From assembly GCF_004335015.1 (NCBI RefSeq), contig NZ_RQRU01000001.1:248001-312000 (forward strand): a DNA stretch of 64,000 bases, in the 5' to 3' direction. This DNA comes from Psychrobacter pygoscelis. GTDB taxonomy: Bacteria; Pseudomonadota; Gammaproteobacteria; Pseudomonadales; Moraxellaceae. Within the stretch, counting starts at the first letter, position 1; every line of letters begins with the position of its first letter. Under the pieces are notes generated by a model, which did not search any database, was not told the origin of the DNA, and was given only the letters and a program-made list of their open reading frames with translations. The translations under genes were made by a program, and so were the position numbers. Positions 9,304-18,368 of this stretch are shown here, piece by piece.

Positions 9304-10158
9304 CTAAGGGGCGGGGGTTGGTTTGGCCTTGCTAGCCGCAGTATTGGGTGGCGGTGCTGTCAAGGCAAAGCGCCAGTCAAGCGGCATATCATGATAACTA
9401 AAGCTAAGCCCCACACCTTTGGGTAATAAAGCTGCTGACTCCTCAGCTGTACTGTTTTGCGAATTTGCAGAGGTCATCAATAAGCTGTTTTGGTCCTCAC
9501 CACCACTAGGGAAGCTTGGGCTGCTCTCAGGATTATAGGCCTGCCATTGGCCGCTCTCAATCTCATCAATAAGTACGCTATCAAGACTCACAGCCTGAGC
9601 GCTATTGTTGAGATCAGCAAACTGCCTACGAATTAGCTTATTATCTGCAAACTGGTATTCGACCCGTACCAATACAGCGCTAGTCTGATATCTCGGATCT
9701 GGATCGGCAAAACGCACAAAGCTAACTTGATTCGGCTGTAGGTTAAATAAGGGCGGTGCCTTAGGTGCTTGAGGCACTGAAGTCCCAGCTTGAGGACTAT
9801 CTTGAGCGGCATCGGCCAGTGAGTCAAGGTCTTGACTTGAGCTGGTAGGAGATGGCGCAGCCGCTGAAACTTGCTGGTACGCTACGACTTGACCGAAATC
9901 TTGCTGCATCTGTAGATAAGCATATTGCAACTCAGACAGCTGATCCGCATGATATTCGGCTCGCTCCTTGGCCCGATTTAAGCCATCAAATACCTGCCAA
10001 CCTACCACCGCTAACATGGCAAAGATCGTCATAGCGATAAGTAGCTCTAATAAGGTAAAGCCGCGTTCGCTTGCTCTTCTTTTATGATAGCTCAGTGCTT
10101 TTGACTCATCTTTTTTATCAAGATTGCTCGGTGAGTTCATTGGGATCATAAGCTTCAT
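9304..10158 (-). CDS. gspJ: Type II secretion minor pseudopilin GspJ
   Basis: The 284-residue protein has the class III prepilin signal RGFTLLELLIAMTIFAMLAVVGWQVF, with the Gly-Phe cleavage site preceded by an unusually long 33-residue leader. The GspJ features QMQQDFGQVVAYQ and LIRRQFADL follow. Its ATG overlaps the gspI stop (ATGA), which supports the start. It carries Pro/Ser-rich insertions (about residues 100-135 and the C-terminus). It forms the pseudopilus tip with GspI and GspK. Confidence 0.92.
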   Translation of the reverse strand: MKLMIPMNSPSNLDKKDESKALSYHKRRASERGFTLLELLIAMTIFAMLAVVGWQVFDGLNRAKERAEYHADQLSELQYAYLQMQQDFGQVVAYQQVSAAAPSPTSSSQDLDSLADAAQDSPQAGTSVPQAPKAPPLFNLQPNQVSFVRFADPDPRYQTSAVLVRVEYQFADNKLIRRQFADLNNSAQAVSLDSVLIDEIESGQWQAYNPESSPSFPSGGEDQNSLLMTSANSQNSTAEESAALLPKGVGLSFSYHDMPLDWRFALTAPPPNTAASKAKPTPAP

Positions 10159-10790
10159 TGCCTTTGTCCCATCCCGTTTAAACCACTTGCCTCATTAGGA
10201 TTACTAATCATAACCGTGATATCAGTCACGCTATTTTTGGCAGTACCATCGATAATAGGAGCGACGGTGATGGTGACAGACTTGATAGCCGGGGTCATGG
10301 TATCGCTGACACTCAATTGTACCTGCCAGTCTCGCCCTTGGGACTGTACCTGTTTGCTTTGATCTGCACTCAGCCAAGTCTGATTCATTTTTAAATCAGC
10401 AGCGGTATTTTGGGCGACAAAATGTGCCAGTGTTCGCGTTTTGAGCACATCGACTGAGTGAAGGTAGGCGGAGCTGGCTCGACTTGCAGCCACAGCAACG
10501 ACGGCCAATATAGCCAGTGCCACCATGACTTCAATTAAAGTAAAGCCACTCTGACGATGCTGAGGATATTTCAGATTTGAGCGTGGAGCTACTCTCTCAG
10601 AAGTAGGCGTCACAGAAGCCTGACGTATAAAATACGGGGTAAAATTAGCGGGGGTAACTTTTGATGTTTGCGCCGATTGCCAGACAGCAGAAGTCTTTAG
10701 ACACGCTATCCTCCTCGCTACAGATGAGTCTAGACCACTATTACGAGGGAGCTGATTGCTAATCGCTGATAATACGGGCAGTCTATTCAT
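10155..10790 (-). CDS. gspI: Type II secretion minor pseudopilin GspI with very long leader
   Basis: The prepilin motif SGFTLIEVMVALAILAVVAVAASRA is clear, followed by the GspI globular part with LKMNQTW. The Gly-Phe processing site lies about 81 residues from the ATG, whereas usual leaders are under 20. The ATG overlaps the gspH stop as ATGA, which favours this start by coupling. An in-frame GTG would leave a leader of about 23 residues and is the main alternative. GspI nucleates the pseudopilus tip. Confidence 0.9.
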   Translation of the reverse strand: MNRLPVLSAISNQLPRNSGLDSSVARRIACLKTSAVWQSAQTSKVTPANFTPYFIRQASVTPTSERVAPRSNLKYPQHRQSGFTLIEVMVALAILAVVAVAASRASSAYLHSVDVLKTRTLAHFVAQNTAADLKMNQTWLSADQSKQVQSQGRDWQVQLSVSDTMTPAIKSVTITVAPIIDGTAKNSVTDITVMISNPNEASGLNGMGQRQ

Positions 10791-11521
10791 GACGCCTGCC
10801 CAATTTTGACGTTGCCGTTTGGCTCCACGATAATCACCTCACCAACTGGTCTAGCATCATGTGTGATTTCGATAGTTACTGGCGTCGCCTCTCCTGTACC
10901 GAACCAGATAACTTGCGGCACTGCTTCGCCTACGAACCAAGGTTGCACTACTCGCGACTGACCACGGCTATTAACGGTCTGCCCCTCGTCTAAAGGATGA
11001 ATAGTGATACTAACCCGATCTGGCAGCTCTGGCAGAGTGACGGCTGCCTCTGTCTGCCAAGAGGGGCTATCTTGCTCATCTTGTGACAGTGCAGATAGCT
11101 CCATCGCATTTTTAGCGGCAGCATCTTTGGTAGTTAGTTGCTGCTGGCGATAGGCATTATAGGGATCTGATAAAGTGACGATAACAGGGGCAAGCTGGCC
11201 TTGGCTATTGGCTTTTAAGCTCAGTCCCATCGGCTGCATTCGCTCTGCTGAAAGTAAGCGGACATACTGCATGCTATCAATGAGATGCTCGTAAAATGCT
11301 CGGTTTTTTCGTGACTCACTACTACCGACAGATAGGCTCATCATGCCCGCAAAAATGGAAAGAATGACCACCACCACCAAGATTTCCACTAAGGTAAATC
11401 CAGACTCTGTAGTGGTCTTCGCAGTGACTGTCTTGGCTAGCGGTGACGTTAGCCGTTGACACAGTCTAGGTATGACAACTAGGCTACCAGTGCTGCGCGG
11501 CAATCCCAGTAAGGCTCTCAT
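10787..11521 (-). CDS. gspH: Type II secretion minor pseudopilin GspH
   Basis: The 244-residue protein has the prepilin motif SGFTLVEILVVVVILSIFAGMMSLSVG after a 40-residue leader, and the GspH-type beta-rich domain with QYVRLLSAERMQPMGL and a terminal GEVIIVEPNGNVKIG. GspH joins the GspI-J-K tip to the GspG major pseudopilin. The start lies three bases after the stop of the TetR gene and has no clear Shine-Dalgarno, so expression probably depends on coupling. Confidence 0.9.
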   Translation of the reverse strand: MRALLGLPRSTGSLVVIPRLCQRLTSPLAKTVTAKTTTESGFTLVEILVVVVILSIFAGMMSLSVGSSESRKNRAFYEHLIDSMQYVRLLSAERMQPMGLSLKANSQGQLAPVIVTLSDPYNAYRQQQLTTKDAAAKNAMELSALSQDEQDSPSWQTEAAVTLPELPDRVSITIHPLDEGQTVNSRGQSRVVQPWFVGEAVPQVIWFGTGEATPVTIEITHDARPVGEVIIVEPNGNVKIGQAS

Positions 11522-11524
11522 AGG

Positions 11525-12208
11525 TTAATACTTCGTTCTGCGGTGAGCCTGAGACTCTGAGTCAATCTGCTCAACCAATTCCTGCATATCTTCATCAGCA
11601 AGCTCAGGCTCTTGACTAGGATATCGCCCTGGTAGATCGAGCATTTGCATAATCAAGGCATAACGCAGGGTATCGCGGCGGCCTAGATAGCGCTGATAGA
11701 AGCTTGAATTAAGCAGTCCTGCTCCGCCTTGACCCATTGCCCAAATAGAGGACAAATAATCTCGAGTAGACATACTACTATGCGTCTCTTGTAGATAGGC
11801 ACTGGTAATGTCAATGAGACGCTTCATGCGCTGACGACGGATGTCATATAGCTCGGCAAAGAGACGATTGAGACCTGTCACTGAAGCGGCTAGCCGCTCT
11901 TCAATCTGGTTGAGGAGCATGGCTTTTTGTGGGTTTAATAACTGCTGCAATATCATTCTAGATACCCCAGCTGAAGGACAATCATCAATGCGATTGATCT
12001 CAAAAAGCTGCTCCTCATAACGGATAATAATCCGTAGATATAGCTCATCTTTACTCGAGAAATGCTTGTAGAGCGTGCCCTTTGCCAAGTCCAGTTGATC
12101 AGCCAAGCTATCTAGGGTGATGTCTCCATCACCTGACTCAAGCAGCAGCTGCTCTGCCATGGCAAGGATACTCTCCTCTCGCATTTTAAACTGATGCTGA
12201 CGACTCAT
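11525..12208 (-). CDS. TetR-family regulator heading the gspHIJK operon
   Basis: The product has 227 residues. The N-terminal HTH reads ITLDSLADQLDLAKGTLYKHFSSKDELYLRII, followed by a helical ligand domain with MKRLIDITSAYLQE. It is separated by only three bases from gspH, so it is almost certainly co-transcribed with the minor pseudopilin genes. A palindrome ATGAC-N6-GTCAT lies upstream at 12323-12338 and is a candidate autoregulatory operator. The effector is unknown. Confidence 0.87.
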   Translation of the reverse strand: MSRQHQFKMREESILAMAEQLLLESGDGDITLDSLADQLDLAKGTLYKHFSSKDELYLRIIIRYEEQLFEINRIDDCPSAGVSRMILQQLLNPQKAMLLNQIEERLAASVTGLNRLFAELYDIRRQRMKRLIDITSAYLQETHSSMSTRDYLSSIWAMGQGGAGLLNSSFYQRYLGRRDTLRYALIMQMLDLPGRYPSQEPELADEDMQELVEQIDSESQAHRRTKY

Positions 12209-12322
12209 GACCGCTCCTAAATCTGACGTTTTTAACTTTAGATAAATAGCTCAGTATCTTTAGTAGATGACTAACCTAACATAAGGCACATTACACCTAC
12301 ATAGAGTTAACATATCGACTAA

Positions 12323-12338
12323 ATGACTGAGTGGTCAT
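12323..12338 (-). promoter_or_regulatory. Candidate TetR operator upstream of tetR-gspHIJK
   Basis: ATGAC at 12323-12327 and GTCAT at 12334-12338 form an inverted repeat with a six-base centre. TGACTNNNNGGTCA-like sites are common TetR operators. It lies 115 bases upstream of the TetR start codon. Confidence 0.45.
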
Positions 12339-12350
12339 AGGATAACTATT

Positions 12351-13139
12351 TTACACATATTGTGCCAGCAGATTCTCAAAGTTTTTTGCAGTCAGCTGCC
12401 CAATCTCTTCTTGACTCTTATTCAATAGCTCGGCAAGACAGCTGGCAACGTAGGGCACATAGGCAGGCTCATTAGGTTTTCCGCGTTTTGGTACAGGTGC
12501 AAGGTAGGGGCTGTCTGTCTCAATAAGTAAGCGATCCAGCGGTACCTGAAGCGCTGCCTCACGAAGACTTTGCGCACTCTTAAAGCTCACAATACCAGAA
12601 AACGAGATATAAAACCCTAAATCCAGTGCTTGCTTTGCCGTCTCCCAATCTTCAGTGAAGCAGTGGATAATTCCATGCTCTGCCTTCTCTGCTTTAAGAA
12701 TATCGATAGTGTCGTACTTAGCCTCTCGTGTATGAATGACCAAAGGTTTCTTTAAGGTCTGACTGGCATGAATGTGCCGCGCCAGACTGGCTTGCTGCTC
12801 TTTTTTATTCTCCTCACTCCAGTAATAATCTAGCCCCGTCTCCCCTATCGCCCATACATGATCAGCAGCCGCCATATCTACCAAGCGCTCTACTGTCGCC
12901 GACTTTAGGACGTCTAAGTCCTCACAAGGGTGAATACCGACACTCATGCCTAGAGTTAACGAGTCACTACTATAGCTTTGTACGATATCGTAGATAGTAT
13001 CGTACTCGGCGAAGTCGCACATAATAGCCATCGCTCTAGTGACGTTGGCCTCCTTCATGGCGTCAATCGCTCCCGTAAGCTCACCATTATATTTTTCTAG
13101 ATTAAGGCGGTTTAAGTGACAATGAGTATCGGTGAACAT
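12351..13139 (-). CDS. TatD-family metal-dependent hydrolase
   Basis: The 262-residue TIM-barrel hydrolase carries all TatD motifs: DTHCHLNRL at the start (metal HxH), SVGIHPCED, AIGETGLDYYW (metal Glu), VIHTREA, IIHCFTEDW, and IETDSPYLAPVPKRGKPNEPAYV. These enzymes are 3'-5' exonucleases or DNases in the cytoplasm. It is probably a single gene. The YcfH-like form is the closest by eye. Confidence 0.95.
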   Translation of the reverse strand: MFTDTHCHLNRLNLEKYNGELTGAIDAMKEANVTRAMAIMCDFAEYDTIYDIVQSYSSDSLTLGMSVGIHPCEDLDVLKSATVERLVDMAAADHVWAIGETGLDYYWSEENKKEQQASLARHIHASQTLKKPLVIHTREAKYDTIDILKAEKAEHGIIHCFTEDWETAKQALDLGFYISFSGIVSFKSAQSLREAALQVPLDRLLIETDSPYLAPVPKRGKPNEPAYVPYVASCLAELLNKSQEEIGQLTAKNFENLLAQYV

Positions 13140-13245
13140 AAAAGTTTACATCCTTTCTAATCGCATTAAAAAAATAGTATTATTGCTACTGGTTTATTCT
13201 TCAACTCTCATTTTCGATGATTGAGTGACAGGTACTTGAGTAGAT

Positions 13246-13887
13246 ATGTTAAAAAAGCTTCAGCAGCGCACCAAAAAACTTTTTAACCGAAACTGTTTTA
13301 TGGTGCTAGATAAAGGACAATACAACCAAATCGAGGTTAAGCCTGATAATAAAATCATCGGCCAGTCAGTAATTACCATCAGAAAAGGCAATAATAATCG
13401 GGTTAATATCGGCAGCCATGGGAAGTTTAACCAATTAAAGATCGATATCAATGGCAATAACAACACTATAAAAATTGCCGATCAGGTTAAATTTTCTGGT
13501 CACTTATTAATCGTCGGCAACAACCTTCATATCGATATCGGCGAGCGCACTACGGCGATTGACTGTTATGTGCTGGCACGGGATAAAAGCGTGAGCATCG
13601 GTGCGGAGTGTATGATATCTCGAGGTATTGAGATTCGAGCGTCCGACGTCCATAAGGTCTATGACATCGACACAAATAAACGCTTAAATGTGGCGACGCA
13701 AGATGTAATTATTGGCGATCATATATGGATCGCCGCCAATGTTACGGTCTCTAAAAATGTGCAAATTGCAGAAGGTTGTATCATTGCAGCTGGGTCTTTT
13801 GTAAATAAGTCCGTTCCTAGTCCTAATACCATGCTCGCCGGCACACCGGCCAAAGTTATTCGTGAAGGCGTGCGTTGGGAGCGCTAA
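13246..13887 (+). CDS. Left-handed beta-helix acyltransferase
   Basis: The 213-residue protein consists of hexapeptide-like turns (NIGSHGKFNQLKIDINGNNNTI) ending with the acyltransferase signature IIGDHIWIAANVTVSKNVQIAEGCIIAAGSF and AGTPAKVI. The DVHKVYD segment is the usual site of the catalytic His in CoA-dependent xenobiotic/capsule O-acetyltransferases. The substrate is probably an envelope glycan, but no polysaccharide genes are adjacent. Divergent from tatD. Confidence 0.82.
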   Translation: MLKKLQQRTKKLFNRNCFMVLDKGQYNQIEVKPDNKIIGQSVITIRKGNNNRVNIGSHGKFNQLKIDINGNNNTIKIADQVKFSGHLLIVGNNLHIDIGERTTAIDCYVLARDKSVSIGAECMISRGIEIRASDVHKVYDIDTNKRLNVATQDVIIGDHIWIAANVTVSKNVQIAEGCIIAAGSFVNKSVPSPNTMLAGTPAKVIREGVRWER

Positions 13888-14000
13888 TCTGATAGTAGCT
13901 GTCTGCTTTTTGTTGCTGCTTGGCCCCCTATCTTACTCCCTACTTTTAATGGTTCAGCAAATACCGCTTATAACAACCAACGCCTAGCTATTTATTGGCA

Positions 14001-15776
14001 TTATGATAATGGCACCACCCGCATCACCTCTTCTATGGTAGTCAGCCCTTCGATTACTCGCTTGGCCCCTGCTAATCGTAAAGGCTTCACACCCTCACGA
14101 TAAGCCTGCCGCCTTAACTCGTCAAGTTTAGCGTCATCAGCGACCAGTTTTTTTAGGTCATGAGTCATGGGCATAATCTCATATAGCCCTATTCGGCCTT
14201 GATAACCCGTATTTCGACAATGCTCACAGCCCGTCGCATGATAGATTTGATTGGGCATTGATGCAGACCAAGGACTCACCAGTTCGCGCCACTGACTCGC
14301 AATTTCACTGTCTGCGCTAACTTCAGTACTACTTTTGCAATGCGGGCAAAGCGTCCGCACCAAGCGCTGCGCCACCACACCCAAGATAGTCGCCGAAGTC
14401 AAAAATGGCTGAATACCCAAATCATGTAGCCGAGTCAAAGCACTAGGCGCATCATTGGTATGCAGGGTAGAGAGTACCAAGTGACCTGTAAGCGATGCCT
14501 GTACTGCCATACTGGCCGTTTCATTGTCGCGAATCTCTCCCACCATAATAATGTCGGGATCTTGACGCATAAGTGAGCGAATACCCTCTGCAAAGTACAA
14601 ATCCACGCCTGCATTAATCTGCATTTGATTGAAGGCGGGTTCAACCATCTCAATGGGGTCTTCAATGGTACAGACATTGACCTGATCGGTTGCCAGCTGT
14701 TTAAGAGTGCTGTATAACGTGGTGGTTTTCCCCGATCCTGTCGGTCCTGTAACTAGAATAATACCGTCAGGGCTGGCCGTCATCGACTGCCACGCTTCAA
14801 GCTGCTTGCCCGATAATCCTAGCTGGGCAAATGAGCGTACCAACACCTCTGGGTCAAATACACGCATGACCAACTTCTCACCAAATGCCGTAGGTAGCGT
14901 TGATAGTCGCAGTTCAGTCTCGACGCCAGAAGGGGTACGCGTCTTTAGACGACCATCTTGAGGCTTGCGTTTTTCTGCGACATTAAGCCGACCAAGAATT
15001 TTAATCCGTGCCGTAACCGCTGTTAGAATAGCCGCCGGCATCTCATAGACAGTATGCAAAACTCCGTCTATACGAAAACGAACCTTACCCATCTCACGGC
15101 GCGGCTCTAAATGGATATCACTAGCACGCTGCTCAAAGGCATATTGCAGTAGCCAGTCCACCACTCTGACAATATGCTGATCATTAGCATCAGGATTGCT
15201 GCCATCGCCTAGCTGTAGCAAAGCTTCTACATTGGTCACATCTGCTGCCGCACGTTTGTGTGCGCTATTCGCGCCTTCTATCGCCTGAGTCACTTGATAA
15301 AACTCTTGACGATAGCGGTTGATTTGGGCAGGGCTAATATAGACGGTACGGTAGTGCTTAGGCTTGATTATCTGCTCAATATTGACTTGCCAGTCACGAT
15401 AAAAGGGCTGGTCCGTACCAATGACGACTTCATCAGTAGTCACCTCTATGGGCAAAATATAGTGAGTTCGCGCATACTCAAATGACATAATACGAGTGAC
15501 TGCAGGGACGTCAACCTTAAGCGGGTCAATGCGCATAACAGGCATGTCGGCTTTGCTTGCCAGCCAGCGATTAAACCAAGCCAGATCAAGCTTTTGATGC
15601 TGATCGAACTTACTGATCAGCTGAAACTCAGCAATAATCTCAAGAGGATGCTTATTTTTATCTCGGCGACTGGTCATCACCAGATTATAGTCACGCTGAT
15701 CAATCGCGGCATCGGATAGAAGCTCATCTAAGCACCAACGTAAATCAACACTCATCGAAAAATCAGGAATGGACAT
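14001..15776 (-). CDS. gspE: Type II secretion assembly ATPase GspE
   Basis: The 591-residue protein has the GspE N1 domain, the Asp box ASDIHLEPR, Walker A GPTGSGKTTTLYS, His box GHLVLSTLHTNDAPSALTRL, Walker B-like DPDIIMVGEIRDNETA, and the zinc module CPHC ... CEHCRNTGYQGRIGLYEIM. It powers pseudopilus assembly from the cytoplasmic face of the inner membrane. It is separated from gspH-K by three unrelated genes, as is usual in Moraxellaceae where gsp genes are scattered. A PilB-type role is possible but the N-terminus favours GspE. Confidence 0.88.
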   Translation of the reverse strand: MSIPDFSMSVDLRWCLDELLSDAAIDQRDYNLVMTSRRDKNKHPLEIIAEFQLISKFDQHQKLDLAWFNRWLASKADMPVMRIDPLKVDVPAVTRIMSFEYARTHYILPIEVTTDEVVIGTDQPFYRDWQVNIEQIIKPKHYRTVYISPAQINRYRQEFYQVTQAIEGANSAHKRAAADVTNVEALLQLGDGSNPDANDQHIVRVVDWLLQYAFEQRASDIHLEPRREMGKVRFRIDGVLHTVYEMPAAILTAVTARIKILGRLNVAEKRKPQDGRLKTRTPSGVETELRLSTLPTAFGEKLVMRVFDPEVLVRSFAQLGLSGKQLEAWQSMTASPDGIILVTGPTGSGKTTTLYSTLKQLATDQVNVCTIEDPIEMVEPAFNQMQINAGVDLYFAEGIRSLMRQDPDIIMVGEIRDNETASMAVQASLTGHLVLSTLHTNDAPSALTRLHDLGIQPFLTSATILGVVAQRLVRTLCPHCKSSTEVSADSEIASQWRELVSPWSASMPNQIYHATGCEHCRNTGYQGRIGLYEIMPMTHDLKKLVADDAKLDELRRQAYREGVKPLRLAGAKRVIEGLTTIEEVMRVVPLS

Positions 15777-15873
15777 ATGGACTACTTTTAACAGTTAATT
15801 AGGATCTTATTGGTTAATTGCCGTAGGAACTAGCTATGTAAGCTATTGACTATCACCACCATAGACTAAACGC

Positions 15874-16632
15874 TTAAACAATCTCACACAGCTTTATTAC
15901 CTCTAAACAGCCTTCAGCATTCATCTTAAAGCTAATATCTAAGTACTTATAGCGCATCACAAAAATACTGTCTATCTCAGACTGTCGATACGCCGGTCTT
16001 GGGTCTTGCGCGATTAGTCGGCTTATTATATCGATATCTTCTGGATAAAGAGGCGTTAAAGACTTAGTTTTGCTTAGGCTATTTTTATCCCTATCTTGAC
16101 TTATTAGTCGAGCAAATTGTTGTCGAGCGCTACTACTCATGATGACAGGTTTACTATTAGGCTTATCAGGCGCGAATCCACTGACGGCATTTGGCAGTGC
16201 GTCACTGTAAGCGACATACGGCTTAATATCGATAATCGGTGTACCATCAACCATATCAGCACCGCTAATATGAACAATGACACCATGACTGGTGGCTTCA
16301 ACACCGATTAGCTTGACTACGGATAGCCCCAACTGCGAAGGACGATAAGTACTGCGCGTAGCAAATACCCCAACTTTGCTATTACCACCCAGTCTCGGCG
16401 GTCGTACTTGGGGTCTAAAATTAGCTTGAGCTTTATTATGATGGGTTTGCCAGCTAATCCATAAGTGGCTAAAGTCCTCTAATCCTACAAAGGCAGCAGC
16501 AGTATTGAATGGGTTTACCATCTGTATAACACTGGGGACAGCGACTAGGTTTGGCTGGCGCGGGATACCGAACTTTTGCGATAGTGGCGAGCGATGATAG
16601 CCAATTATTGGGACGTTGAGAGAACTTGACAT
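15874..16632 (-). CDS. trmO: tRNA (N6-threonylcarbamoyladenosine(37)-N6)-methyltransferase TrmO
   Basis: The 252-residue protein starts with the UPF0066/TsaA domain: SLSQKFGIPRQPNL, then LEDFSHLWISWQTHHN, GVFATRSTYRPSQLGLSVVKL and GTPIIDIKPYV. TrmO methylates t6A37 of tRNA-Thr using S-adenosylmethionine. The C-terminal third (RLIAQDPRPAYR) matches the extra domain of longer bacterial TrmO proteins. It is a single gene. Confidence 0.92.
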   Translation of the reverse strand: MSSSLNVPIIGYHRSPLSQKFGIPRQPNLVAVPSVIQMVNPFNTAAAFVGLEDFSHLWISWQTHHNKAQANFRPQVRPPRLGGNSKVGVFATRSTYRPSQLGLSVVKLIGVEATSHGVIVHISGADMVDGTPIIDIKPYVAYSDALPNAVSGFAPDKPNSKPVIMSSSARQQFARLISQDRDKNSLSKTKSLTPLYPEDIDIISRLIAQDPRPAYRQSEIDSIFVMRYKYLDISFKMNAEGCLEVIKLCEIV

Positions 16633-16748
16633 AATTAGTGGTATGACAGATTAGGAAGCCGCTATGTTACCTTAAAAGCTTATAGTTAGGATATACAACC
16701 AGTCAACCATCATGAACCGCCACCTCTTTTATCTGCTTACAACCTCGT

Positions 16749-16892
16749 TATAGCGCCTTCAATCTAAAATAAATACAGTGATAACAGGATGAATTTTTTG
16801 TAGTCCTAGTCATCGTGCTCACAGCAAACTGGGTAAATTTATACCAGTTTGCATCACATTACGATGACTGTATTTTATTTAGACTCGCTATA
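16749..16892. repeat. MITE-like nested palindromic element
   Basis: The ends TATAGCG (16749-16755) and CGCTATA (16886-16892) are exact inverses. Inside, TCTAAA, then TACAGT, GTCATCG and GCAAACTGG recur in inverted order on the right arm. The centre is a perfect 9-bp stem at 16824-16832/16844-16852. The left arm has about 29 extra bases. No coding capacity. A related fragment (TAAAATAAATACAATGATAA) is at 24581-24600. It lies just after the rhodanese gene stop and could fold in RNA. Confidence 0.55.
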
Positions 16893-16900
16893 GCCATTCT

Positions 16901-17371
16901 CTATTCGACAACCAAAGGCAGTTTTGCTTCATTCCAAGCAATGATGTCGCCCTGCAAGTGATAGATATTCTGCGTTAATCCGCTCTGCTTTAATGCGTCA
17001 GTCACCTTGCTGGCCCGCGCGCCCGATCGACAATAGATGACCACAGGATGATCACTGAATTGACTCACCAAGCTCGGGTTAGCGATGATCTTATAATGAG
17101 GAATATTAATGGCCCTATCGATGTGGCCAGTCGCATACTCTTCTGGCGAGCGAACGTCTATTAGAGTCAATGGCGTCGCAGGACTATCGAGCCATGCCAG
17201 CAGTCGTGACTGATCAATCTCCTTAATAAGCTCAACTTGTGACTCTTGCTGCGTTAGAGAATCAGTGATGCCCGAATGCGACTCTTCAGGAGCAGACTCT
17301 GTACTTTGACAGCCTAATAATAAGCTGCCTAGGCTCAACACAAATAAAATGGGGAGTGCTAATTTACTCAT
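16901..17371 (-). CDS. Rhodanese-domain lipoprotein
   Basis: The 156-residue protein has a lipoprotein signal (ILFVLSLGSLLLGC, C21 lipidated) and a single rhodanese domain with LIDVRSPEEYATGHIDRAINIPH and the active-site loop VIYCRSGARASKV, which keeps the catalytic Cys and the CR-x-G-xR pattern. It would act in the periplasm as a sulfurtransferase or persulfide carrier. PspE is a functional analogue. It appears monocistronic. Confidence 0.9.
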   Translation of the reverse strand: MSKLALPILFVLSLGSLLLGCQSTESAPEESHSGITDSLTQQESQVELIKEIDQSRLLAWLDSPATPLTLIDVRSPEEYATGHIDRAINIPHYKIIANPSLVSQFSDHPVVIYCRSGARASKVTDALKQSGLTQNIYHLQGDIIAWNEAKLPLVVE

Positions 17372-17680
17372 TGACTATCCTCGGTAACTTGCTCACGTCT
17401 CTCAACAGACCCTAGTTAGCGGCTGGTCACACCGCCTTTTGATTATTAAGACGCTTACCTCATAAGCTACTATGATTAAAGAGAATGCTATAAAAGCAAC
17501 TGGCTTTAATTAGAACTGAAACTAAGATTTTGCTAATCTTCAATTCAAATATCATCTACAGTTTACTACTATTTAACGTTAATAATTAACTTATCTAAAC
17601 TATTGATGTTTAAAAATATTAATTATAATTTAGTCGTACATTCAATCGTTCTTTTTAGACATTAATAACAAGAGGCCAAT
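17372..17680. other. AT-rich divergent intergenic region
   Basis: No gene is seen. The right 150 bases are very AT-rich (ATTAATTATAATTTAG around 17617) and likely hold the promoter of the CSD-DUF805 gene. The left part would hold the promoter of the rhodanese gene. No strong palindrome stands out. Confidence 0.4.
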
Positions 17681-18310
17681 ATGAAAGGTATTATTTTAAA
17701 TTATTCTCCTGAAGAGAATAAAGGGGTAATCTCCGGAGAAGATAACAATAGTTACACGTTTTCAACCGCGAATTGGACTGAGCAAGCGCCGCCTACGGTA
17801 GGTGATGATGTCGAATTTAATGTCGGTATCGGTAATACCGTAACAGAGGTCTCTTATGGGTTGCTACGTAAGAATTATGCTTCGACAGTCCCAAAAAGCC
17901 AACCTTTAGTTGAAGGTAATGTAACTACTGAGTGGCAGCTAGAAGAAAACTACAATATGTTTGACTGGTTCAAAAAATGCTTGAGAAACTATGTGAATTT
18001 TGGTGGCCGAGCGCGCCGAAAAGAATATTGGTATTTTTATTTAGTGGTGACAATGATTTATATTGTAGCTGCGATTATTGATTTTATTTTAGACACAGAT
18101 GGTATTCTTATCAGCATAGTAGGTGTGGCGATATTTCTTCCTATGTTGGCTGTTTCAGTCAGACGCTTGCATGATATCAATCGCTCTGGCTGGTGGTATC
18201 TCGTCTCAATAGTTCCAATCATTGGTGGCTTAATTGTCTTATTTTGGACCTGTACCGATACCTACCCACATACCAATCAATGGGGCGCACCGGCTCGCCG
18301 AGTGACTTAA
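17681..18310 (+). CDS. DUF805 membrane protein with N-terminal cold-shock-like domain
   Basis: The 209-residue protein begins with an OB-fold, cold-shock-like segment (MKGIILNYSPEENKGVISGEDNNSYTF ... VGDDVEFNV, residues 1-50). After a linker comes a DUF805 domain: FDWFKKCLRNYVNFGGRARRKEYWYFYL, then SVRRLHDINRSGWWYLVSIVPIIGGLIVLFW and the terminal PHTNQWG. Three to four membrane helices are visible. DUF805 proteins are integral membrane proteins of unknown function. The RNA-binding-like head on a membrane anchor is the notable point. The start has AGAGG upstream. Confidence 0.87.
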   Translation: MKGIILNYSPEENKGVISGEDNNSYTFSTANWTEQAPPTVGDDVEFNVGIGNTVTEVSYGLLRKNYASTVPKSQPLVEGNVTTEWQLEENYNMFDWFKKCLRNYVNFGGRARRKEYWYFYLVVTMIYIVAAIIDFILDTDGILISIVGVAIFLPMLAVSVRRLHDINRSGWWYLVSIVPIIGGLIVLFWTCTDTYPHTNQWGAPARRVT

Positions 18311-18368
18311 ATTAGAATCAGTACTTCATGGCCTTAACCCGAAACACTATTTCCTAACCCAGAATACA

